A stretch of 26,496 nucleotides of DNA from an uncultured Prevotella sp. GTDB lineage: Bacteria > Bacteroidota > Bacteroidia > Bacteroidales > Bacteroidaceae. The notes under the pieces were generated by a model that worked only from the letters and a program-made list of their open reading frames with translations, had not been told where the DNA came from and ran no database searches. Location of the stretch: NCBI GenBank assembly GCA_900546345.1, contig URCI01000040.1, positions 1-26,496 of the forward strand, in the 5' to 3' direction. This document shows, piece by piece, positions 16,016-22,990 of this stretch (positions are counted from its first letter, which is position 1; each line of letters opens with the position of its first letter). Position numbers and translations under genes: made by a program.

Positions 16016-17689
16016 TTACCTCAGCCAGAACCAGTATCCGGCGATGATGGCCATAGCGGCGACGAGGATCAGCACGATATATCCCCACTTCAGATAGGCG
16101 ATGAGCTTCGTGACTGGCGGGCGGTCCTGCAACTCGTCGATCTCCTGGCGCATACGCTCCTGGTCAGCCATACGACGGGCGTCCTCAGTCTCCACGGTGT
16201 CGAAGGCAGCGTTGAGCTTACGGCTGATAAACATCATCGTGCTCATGTCCTTCGGATGCGGCACTTCCTCATAGCGGATGGTGATGTCAGAGGCGCTGGG
16301 GATCAAGCTCCATTCCTTGAGGAAGAGCTCGTCTTCCTGCACGTTGTTGCCAATCGTCTTAAAGGCAATATGCAGTTTGGTGTAGGGTTGCAGGAACATC
16401 GCCATATAGGCGGCGTTGTCGGTGACCGTTTTGCGGAAGTGCTCTCTGACATGTTCCCCCTCCTCTTCGAGGATGGTGTCTTGGATATATATGACTGTTC
16501 GGGTGGACGACACTTTGTAGTTCAGGAAGAGTCGTGAGGCGGCCTCCACAACCTTTTCTGTACGTGTCATCACGCCGTCGTTTTCGTCGGTAGCCCACAG
16601 GAGCGCGATCATCAGTCCGCGGATCACACCGTCGTGGGTGAGGGCCTGTTTGGTGATCAGGCTCAGTCGGTTCTCAAATGCCTGCAGCGGCATGTAGTTG
16701 TTGAAATAGTCGTTGTAGGGCGAGAACGAGTGGATGCCACGGCAGATGTCATTGATGCCCTTCGGCGTGATCTCCACGACATGGATGCTTCGTGGGAAGA
16801 GGTCCTTGACCTTCGACACGGTACCGCAGTAGGTACACAGTGCAGTGGTGTCGGGTGTCAGGAAGCTCTGATGACAGTTGTGGCAGAGATAGAGCGAGGT
16901 AGGGCGGTCGTAGTCGATGCCGATATGTCGCAACGGCTTGTGACACTTCGGGCAGATGAGCTGTCCGCCCACCATATAGGTGTGCTCCGGTGAGATGTTG
17001 GCGCAGGGGAAGTGGTGGATGACCGGCTCGTAGTCGAGGTCGTTGCTGCCACAGTTGGGGCACTGCTCCTGATAGATCAGGTGAGAGTGCTGGCATTTCG
17101 GGCACACGTGCATGCGGTAGACCGTTTTGCGATAAGCCAGCGTGCCGTTGGCCACCCCCATGTCGATCCAGGAGAAGTACTCATTGATATGGAAGAGGCT
17201 CCAGCCGTGAAGGCACTCTGCCAAGGGAAAGGCACAGCCCAAGGCACTCTTCTCCATGACCTTTGGCTCGAGAATCAGTTTGTTGCGGGAGATGTAATAG
17301 CGGAAGATGCGCAGGATCAGCAGGTCGTGGTTGGTGATGGCACCCGTCTCCTTGGGCACACCGTATTGTGTTTTATACCCTTCCAACTCTTTGAAGGTCG
17401 AGAGCACGAGCTCCTCATCGATACCGTCGATGTAGGCATCTATCATCTCGTCATAGTTGCCAATCTTGCCATTCAGCGTCCTGGCAGCAAAGAACGGCTT
17501 GTAGGCTGCCTTGTTGCATGTGATGGGGTTGATACCCTTGAGGATGAGCTCCACGTCGTTGGCAAAGGGGATGTTGATGAACACGCCATCAAAGTCCTCT
17601 GCCTTGTACTGCGGACGGAACTCCACCCAGACGGGTTCGTCACACACCAAGATGCGGTATCCGTATTTATTTGTTTCGATTTCGATCAT
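16016..17689 (-). CDS. Tail-anchored TackOD1-type zinc-ribbon protein
   Basis: A 557-residue protein with no signal peptide and one C-terminal membrane helix (about 530-555), so most of it should be cytoplasmic. The central part (about 195-288) has CxxC pairs at C196/C199, C210/C213, C246/C249, C269/C272 and C285/C288, plus a 'VIHHFPC' element (C229). With 'GGQLICPKCHKPLRHIGIDYDRP' this matches the TackOD1 (Thaumarchaeal output domain 1) pattern as I remember it. The first ~95 residues look like an alternating beta/alpha pseudo-receiver fold, and 300-480 ('LQAFENRLSLI', 'STRTVIYIQDTI') could be a degenerate nucleotide-cyclase-like domain without GGDEF; both are weak inference. A charged helix (about 495-520) precedes the membrane helix. 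It sits between the HlyD-like and synthase genes, where a regulator or scaffold of the synthase would be expected. Confidence 0.75.
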   Translation of the reverse strand: MIEIETNKYGYRILVCDEPVWVEFRPQYKAEDFDGVFINIPFANDVELILKGINPITCNKAAYKPFFAARTLNGKIGNYDEMIDAYIDGIDEELVLSTFKELEGYKTQYGVPKETGAITNHDLLILRIFRYYISRNKLILEPKVMEKSALGCAFPLAECLHGWSLFHINEYFSWIDMGVANGTLAYRKTVYRMHVCPKCQHSHLIYQEQCPNCGSNDLDYEPVIHHFPCANISPEHTYMVGGQLICPKCHKPLRHIGIDYDRPTSLYLCHNCHQSFLTPDTTALCTYCGTVSKVKDLFPRSIHVVEITPKGINDICRGIHSFSPYNDYFNNYMPLQAFENRLSLITKQALTHDGVIRGLMIALLWATDENDGVMTRTEKVVEAASRLFLNYKVSSTRTVIYIQDTILEEEGEHVREHFRKTVTDNAAYMAMFLQPYTKLHIAFKTIGNNVQEDELFLKEWSLIPSASDITIRYEEVPHPKDMSTMMFISRKLNAAFDTVETEDARRMADQERMRQEIDELQDRPPVTKLIAYLKWGYIVLILVAAMAIIAGYWFWLR

Positions 17690-17724
17690 TTGACCTTCTT
17701 GTAATGCGTCTTATTTTAGTTGTA

Positions 17725-18885
17725 CTACTCTCCGAGATCCATTATTCCCGTTTTGTCGCGGGGGGGGGTATCCTGGACCTTGTAGTGCTGCTCCATATCC
17801 TTGAGCTTCTTGTGCAGCAGCAAGCTACTCACACGGATCTTCACGGGCAGGTGGTCGTTGAGCACCCAATACGGAATGTTCTGTCCGCGGTTGATGTTCA
17901 GGGCGGCCATGATCACCATGGCGTCGCGTGAGAAGTTGTTCATCAGATAGTCGGGCAGCTGCTCCACGCCCAGTCCCATACGCACGAGGCGGGCATTGAA
18001 GCGGGTGCGGTTGTCGACGATGACCTCGATGGAGTCGGCACGCAACAGCGCGCGGGCTTTGTCCACGGGTACGTAGGTCATCACGTGGAGATGCGACTTG
18101 TCGATGTCGCGGTACTTCATAGAGAGCACTCCGTCGCCTTTGATGGCGATCGAGTTGTTTGTGAAGTTGATGTTCGTGATGAATCCGGCCTCCGGTGCGC
18201 AGGCATATTGCAGCACTTCTTCGGTGTAGTTGTCACCATAGGGCGAGTAGGGCATGGCGTTGACGGCCCTGTTCTCGAGTCCGGCGCGGAAGAATCGGAT
18301 GCGTCCGTCGTTCTCGCGCATGAGATAGATGCGCACCTTGTTTTCCGCCTCGCGTATCTTGGCCTCCGTCTCCGCGATCTGCGCTTTGAGATCGTTTTGC
18401 TTGGTGTTGTTGGTCAGTCCATAGAAGATGTCGTTGCGCTCGGATTCCAGTTGTTTCTGCAATTGGCGGAGCTGTTCGCGGAGCACCGGTATCTCCTGTC
18501 GGGCGAGCATGGCCTGCGTCTTCATGTCGTTGGCGCGCTGCACGAAGGTTGGTTCGTTGTTGACGTTGTTGAGGTCGCCGAGGTGATTGATGATGACATA
18601 GGAGAAGAGCGTGTCGCCTTTCTGCACGGAGTCACCGACGTTGGCTTTCATATTGAGGATGTAGATGTCCTCAGCCGCACGGATGTTGTTTTTGTCCAGA
18701 CTGATATATCCATCGTAGTAGGTATAGACCGATCGGCTGATGGCATAGAGGATGAGCAGGATGAGGGCCACGAGAAAGGCAGCGGCAAAGATCACTTGCT
18801 GCTTGGCGAGTTTCTTTTTCTGCTGTTTCAGCAGATAGAGGGCATCCTTCTCCTCAGAGTTCTGTTCAAATTTAAAATCTTTCAT
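17725..18885 (-). CDS. HlyD/Alg44-like membrane-fusion protein
   Basis: A 386-residue inner-membrane-anchored periplasmic adaptor. A short cytoplasmic N-terminus rich in Lys is followed by one membrane helix (about 31-50). A split lipoyl/barrel-sandwich domain follows ('AAEDIYILNMKANVGDSVQKGDTLF' and 'CAPEAGFITNINFTNNSIAIKGDGVLSM') around a coiled-coil hairpin (about 110-190, rich in Gln, Glu and Arg), then a beta-barrel region with 'VPVDKARALLRADSIEVIV'. This is the membrane-fusion layout of HlyD, also seen in the periplasmic part of Alg44, but without PilZ. Its ATG overlaps the stop of the TolC-like gene (ATGA, 18882-18885), a sign of translational coupling and of a shared envelope-spanning complex. 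A run of nine C lies near the 3' end (17760-17768). Confidence 0.88.
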   Translation of the reverse strand: MKDFKFEQNSEEKDALYLLKQQKKKLAKQQVIFAAAFLVALILLILYAISRSVYTYYDGYISLDKNNIRAAEDIYILNMKANVGDSVQKGDTLFSYVIINHLGDLNNVNNEPTFVQRANDMKTQAMLARQEIPVLREQLRQLQKQLESERNDIFYGLTNNTKQNDLKAQIAETEAKIREAENKVRIYLMRENDGRIRFFRAGLENRAVNAMPYSPYGDNYTEEVLQYACAPEAGFITNINFTNNSIAIKGDGVLSMKYRDIDKSHLHVMTYVPVDKARALLRADSIEVIVDNRTRFNARLVRMGLGVEQLPDYLMNNFSRDAMVIMAALNINRGQNIPYWVLNDHLPVKIRVSSLLLHKKLKDMEQHYKVQDTPPRDKTGIMDLGE

Positions 18886-20279
18886 GGTATCGGCGTCGTC
18901 GTAACGAAACTGTGGACATTGGGCACGTTGGCCAGTCGCTGGATCTGTATGAGGCTCAGCGAGCGCTCTTTCATCTGTGTATAGAGACGTTCCATGCTCT
19001 TGAGATATTGGTTGTACTCCAGCATCCGGTCGATATAGCTGTATCGTCCTTGGTTTTTGGCGTAGGTCTTTTGCCGCATGGCGAGATATTTCTTCAGTTG
19101 TGTGAGATGTCGGTATTCCACGGCGATGGACTGGTTAAGGCGTCTGACCGCGTCGATGTTCATCCGGCAGTGCGTCATGACATTGTCGGTGTAGGTATGG
19201 TTCTCATCTCGGAGGATGTCTTTCTGCACCTCCAGGGATTGCTTTTGGCTTTTGGTAGCGTTCCACAAGGGGAAGGTGAAGCGCACACCGAAGTCGACGT
19301 TGTTCGAGATCTTGTTTTGGCTGGTGAGATAGGTCGACCAGCGTGCGAAAGGGGTGAGCCGCATCGTGGCGGTGTAGGACAGCATCTTGGCACTGTTGTC
19401 GAGTTGTGCGATTCTCAGTTCGTTGAGTTGGTTCTGCGGGTTGGCGGCGGCCACCTGCTGTCGGAGGCTCACCGTGTCGATGGCGATGGCTTCGGGTTTG
19501 AGCCAGACGAGTTGCTCGCGCGGGGCGACGGAGTCTTTGGCAAAGAACTGTGCGAGTTGAAACTCCAGTTGCATCTTGTCATTCATCACGTCGAGGAGCT
19601 GTCCGCTGGTGATGCGGTCCTGTTCGAGCATCATCTGATAGGCCTCGTTGAGCACGTCGAGGTTGCGCACGTGGCAGAGCATGACGCCTGCGATGACGTG
19701 GTTCCAGTGCTGTTCCAGGCTGTCGGCCCAGGCATCCATGTCGGCGCGTCCGTCATCGAGTCGCTGTCGTGCCTTGGCGATGTCGGAGCTGAGCTTGATG
19801 TCACGTTCCTTGTAGTATCCGTGAAAAAACTTGCTGTTGATCCAGTTCCATCCTATTTCGGCCTGCACCTTGGCCTTGTAGACAGAGACCGGGTCATCGT
19901 CGTCGGTCGAGAGAAAGCTGGTGGCCTTCTTGTCGAGTCGTCCGTAGACCTGTCCTGTGACTTCCAGTCCTGTGTTGCGTTCCAGGGCGAGCATGTCCAG
20001 TCCGGCCTTTAACTGATAAAGGCTGTCGCTGACGGCATCGCCGGCGGGGAAGCCGAAGACGGGTGCCTGAGGCATGACATAGGAAGCAGGAAAGAAGACG
20101 ACACGCTCCATGACACGGAAGCGACGATGAAAGTCGCGCAGGACGCTGTCGTTCTTGAGATTCTCAAATACCAGCATCTTTGGCCTGTAGCCATGATTTT
20201 GGTCGTTTTGCGCTATGGCAGGGCTTGTGCACAATAGGAAAAGGACGAGTAACAGGTTTTGAGAAGATATATGACTCAT
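18882..20279 (-). CDS. TolC-like outer-membrane efflux/export protein
   Basis: A 465-residue protein starting at the ATG at 20279 (the upstream in-frame codon at 20288 is TTG) with signal peptide MSHISSQNLLLVLFLLCTSPAIAQ. The mature part has two long helical repeats rich in Gln, Arg, Glu and Lys, each with amphipathic beta segments ('KVQAEIGWNWI' and 'NNVDFGVRFTFPLWN'). This is the two-fold repeat of TolC-type outer-membrane channels; 'ARQRLDDGRADMDAWADSLEQHW' and 'LEVQKDILRDENHTYTDNV' would form the periplasmic tunnel. It overlaps the HlyD-like gene by 4 nt. A channel for the polysaccharide made by the downstream GT2 synthase is the simplest reading. Small-molecule or protein efflux is less likely, because no ABC or RND pump is encoded nearby. 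Confidence 0.82.
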   Translation of the reverse strand: MSHISSQNLLLVLFLLCTSPAIAQNDQNHGYRPKMLVFENLKNDSVLRDFHRRFRVMERVVFFPASYVMPQAPVFGFPAGDAVSDSLYQLKAGLDMLALERNTGLEVTGQVYGRLDKKATSFLSTDDDDPVSVYKAKVQAEIGWNWINSKFFHGYYKERDIKLSSDIAKARQRLDDGRADMDAWADSLEQHWNHVIAGVMLCHVRNLDVLNEAYQMMLEQDRITSGQLLDVMNDKMQLEFQLAQFFAKDSVAPREQLVWLKPEAIAIDTVSLRQQVAAANPQNQLNELRIAQLDNSAKMLSYTATMRLTPFARWSTYLTSQNKISNNVDFGVRFTFPLWNATKSQKQSLEVQKDILRDENHTYTDNVMTHCRMNIDAVRRLNQSIAVEYRHLTQLKKYLAMRQKTYAKNQGRYSYIDRMLEYNQYLKSMERLYTQMKERSLSLIQIQRLANVPNVHSFVTTTPIP

Positions 20280-20288
20280 AATAATCAA

Positions 20289-20326
20289 GCTACCCGTCCC
20301 CTCCCTCTTGGAAGAGGATGGGTAGC
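20289..20326 (-). promoter_or_regulatory. Stem-loop ahead of the TolC-like gene
   Basis: GCTACCC (20289-20295) pairs with GGGTAGC (20320-20326) around an inner CCTCT/AGAGG stem (20304-20308 with 20313-20317). On the minus strand it ends 9 nt before the TolC-like start and is not followed by a T-run, so a terminator is unlikely. It lies in the 64-nt gap after the second lipoprotein gene. It could set relative expression by RNA processing or stabilisation, or simply be a dispersed palindrome. Confidence 0.5.
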
Positions 20327-20343
20327 GAATATATTAATGAATG

Positions 20344-22878
20344 TTATTTCTCTACAAGCTTGAAGACCTTGAGCTCATCACGGCCATAAGCCACATAGAT
20401 ATACTTTCCAGCAACGGTCACGTAGTTGGCACTATGGGAATCTACGAACGAACCAACTTTCTTTGGCTCTTGACCCTTTGCCAATGAACTACGGTCGAGG
20501 ATGACCAAGCCACGAGAGCCATAAGCAACATAGACGTACTTGTCGTCAACGGCCACACCGTTTACGCAAATCTTCATCTCATTGCCGGTCTTGCTGTTGG
20601 TGATATTCTGCTTATAGTGGTTCACAAGTGAGCCATTCTTAGCATCATACACATACAGACCATCCATGCTCTGACAGACATAAACCAAGCCTCCGTACTC
20701 ACAGATGGTGTTCTTACCATTGTTGGGATGAACCTGATTGGCATTGACTGAATAAGTAGGAGAAACCATGTTGTAATCAGTCTTCGCAAACTTCTCCAGT
20801 TTCAAGCCAACCGGTGTCATATCATTGGCAATCTTCGTGCCATCGTAGTGAATGGCATAGACATCATCGCCGGTACCCATGTTAGAGAAGGCTACGTGCT
20901 TAGCACGTCCCTTAGTCTTTGTGGCATGTGTCTCATCAAGGTTGGCGTTGAAGGTCTCATAGCCATAAGTCGATGCCACCTGAAGAGTGGGGTCACCGCC
21001 ACTTGTAGGATAATTTACGATAACGCAGTTGCCATCGCCACCTGCCACGTGAGTAGTACTCTTTGCAGCCTGCTGGGCTTCGATGAGCTTTCTGATCACC
21101 AAAGGCTCGTAAGTCTTGTTGATGATTTCAGTAGAATCGAGGCCGTCCTTCTTGACTGATGTGCAATCGAGCAAACCATCGTCGTTGATTCTCATATATC
21201 CGATGAATCCACCATTCTTGTTGTTACCAACAGTATAGAGGCGGTTGGCCTTGGTGTCAAGAGCGATATGGTTGAAATCGATTGACTTGCTATGGTCACG
21301 AACAAACTGCTTCAGTGTGGTCACGTCGCCCGTGGTGTTGAACACTTCAAGACAACCGCTCTGATCATTACCACGCTGGTGGTAAGATACATAGACATTG
21401 TTGTTGTACGAAGGTACATACTGCACACAAGTAGCAGAGATGTCATGCGTGTGACTTGATGAGATTACAGAAGGGATTACCTCATCGGTTTTCTTGCCCG
21501 GCTCGTAGCCACCGCCATGACAATTACCTGCATCGATAGAATAGCTATACGACTTACCATCACTGATGTTCTTCTTACCTGCAGTAATGTGATCAACATT
21601 ATAATGTTGGAAGTCGATGGAGTCTTCGTTTACAGTTTTTGAAGAACCAACCGTATTATTCCAATTATTATAATTCGTGATGTAATTCCAACTGCGGCAG
21701 TCAACACCTAAGGTTTGTCCGTCTTCCGGTGTTTTGGCAAAATAAACATCCGTAGAATCAGAACCATTATAATAGATGGCTCCAGCCTTCACGACGCCCG
21801 TAGCATTTTCACCCTCCATGATCAGAGCAGCATCATTGCCATTATTTGCGTTGATGTAGTCACCGTCAATGTCCAGCAAGCCACCATCTTCAAGATATAC
21901 CTTGGCACCAGCGCAATGTGTGAAATTCTTGCACTTGATGTAATTCACATGAATCTCGGTATTATTCGAATTGGCATAAACATGATTTCCAGTAATAGCG
22001 CAATCGGCCAACAGGTGAGTGGTATTCTGGAAATAGATGTCGTGTTCACCGTGTTCACCGGCATTGATGTTGCCGCCTACCTTGATATCGCCGTCGGTCC
22101 ACAGGTCAGCATCTGTGGATGTCAGTTTGCCGGAGACGTAGAGGCGGGTGTTGGCAGTCATGATTGTACCCCACTGATTAGGACCCGATTCCCCCTCTTT
22201 ATAAAAGTGTCCAGCCGTTAAGTCTCCTTCTACATAGAGTGTTCCCTGGATGGGAGCATACTTGCAGTTGATGTTACCTTTGATATATGCCTTTTCATTT
22301 TGTGCGACCCATAGCTGACCATTTGATGGCAATTCAAGGGTACCACCTTCTTCAACAATGAGAGTTCCTCCATTGCCGAAAATAGATTGGTTTCCGCCTA
22401 AAATGAATTTACCGCCTTTCTTTACAATGACGGTTGCAGCACCTTCATAAATACTTGGTTTGTCTAATGTACCTTCTACGTATATCGTAAGATCTTTATT
22501 ACCACGGACTTTGATACCAGAACGAGTTACACCAGAGGGCACTTTCCATATTTTCGAAATACCTACATTAATTTCATTTTTGGTATCATCTGGAATGGGC
22601 TTTGCATTGCTTGGCACGGCGGACACGTAGTCTGTCGGCCACTGGGGAATCTGGGTAGAGATAGCTTCTAACTCCGCTTTAGCGCGTGTGCCTGCCTTAT
22701 TACGGTTCCAGATGGTAGAAGCCATTTCGCTGGTCACATCATCCATTGCTACGCCCACAGCCTGCGGGCTTAGCTTCGAGACATCAATGTTGTCTAACGA
22801 ATCGTTGGACGAGCACGCTGCCAAACCACCCAACAAGATGGCTGCAGAGGTTAGATATTTAAGATTTAAGATCCTCAT
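20344..22878 (-). CDS. Lipoprotein with beta-solenoid-like and beta-propeller-like halves (LP2)
   Basis: An 844-residue lipoprotein (lipobox LAAC, Cys22, then SSND, a pattern compatible with surface display). I do not recognise a named family. Residues about 125-375 consist of short beta repeats such as 'TIYVEGTLDK', 'TLIVEEGGTLELP' and 'TLYVEGDLTAG', suggesting a right-handed beta-helix or similar solenoid. Residues about 479-842 have beta-propeller-like repeats: 'NNNVYVSYHQRG', 'NRLYTVGNNKNGGFIG', 'VNGVAVDDKYVYVAYGSRGLVILD', 'VTVAGKYIYVAYGRDELKVF' (LVIVD/YVTN-like). It is a diverged paralogue of the next gene upstream, sharing those motifs in the same order. The N-terminal half is more AT-rich than the rest. 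It is transcribed towards the export genes, 64 nt away. A surface adhesin or polymer-associated protein is inference. Confidence 0.8.
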   Translation of the reverse strand: MRILNLKYLTSAAILLGGLAACSSNDSLDNIDVSKLSPQAVGVAMDDVTSEMASTIWNRNKAGTRAKAELEAISTQIPQWPTDYVSAVPSNAKPIPDDTKNEINVGISKIWKVPSGVTRSGIKVRGNKDLTIYVEGTLDKPSIYEGAATVIVKKGGKFILGGNQSIFGNGGTLIVEEGGTLELPSNGQLWVAQNEKAYIKGNINCKYAPIQGTLYVEGDLTAGHFYKEGESGPNQWGTIMTANTRLYVSGKLTSTDADLWTDGDIKVGGNINAGEHGEHDIYFQNTTHLLADCAITGNHVYANSNNTEIHVNYIKCKNFTHCAGAKVYLEDGGLLDIDGDYINANNGNDAALIMEGENATGVVKAGAIYYNGSDSTDVYFAKTPEDGQTLGVDCRSWNYITNYNNWNNTVGSSKTVNEDSIDFQHYNVDHITAGKKNISDGKSYSYSIDAGNCHGGGYEPGKKTDEVIPSVISSSHTHDISATCVQYVPSYNNNVYVSYHQRGNDQSGCLEVFNTTGDVTTLKQFVRDHSKSIDFNHIALDTKANRLYTVGNNKNGGFIGYMRINDDGLLDCTSVKKDGLDSTEIINKTYEPLVIRKLIEAQQAAKSTTHVAGGDGNCVIVNYPTSGGDPTLQVASTYGYETFNANLDETHATKTKGRAKHVAFSNMGTGDDVYAIHYDGTKIANDMTPVGLKLEKFAKTDYNMVSPTYSVNANQVHPNNGKNTICEYGGLVYVCQSMDGLYVYDAKNGSLVNHYKQNITNSKTGNEMKICVNGVAVDDKYVYVAYGSRGLVILDRSSLAKGQEPKKVGSFVDSHSANYVTVAGKYIYVAYGRDELKVFKLVEK

Positions 22879-22910
22879 AGTTGAAGTGTATTATCGTAAA
22901 GATTGGAACT

Positions 22911-22964
22911 AAAGCACTGTAAAGCCCTTCTTGAACATACTCTTAAAAGACTCTACAGTGCTTT
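22911..22964 (-). promoter_or_regulatory. 11-bp inverted repeat between the two lipoprotein genes
   Basis: AAAGCACTGTA (22911-22921) is the exact reverse complement of TACAGTGCTTT (22954-22964), with a 32-nt loop, in the 112-nt gap between LP1 and LP2. In the minus-strand transcript it would form a stem-loop with only a short U-containing tail, so it could be a partial terminator or an mRNA processing or stability element. No TAnnTTTG promoter for LP2 is visible in the gap. Confidence 0.55.
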
Positions 22965-22990
22965 ATGATTACACTTGGTGATGAACTCGA

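Noticed and set aside
18912..20012. Plus-strand 366-codon open frame opposite the TolC-like gene
   Set aside because: His/Val/Asp-rich translation typical of antisense reading, with no start signal; the minus-strand gene has a signal peptide and coupled neighbours.
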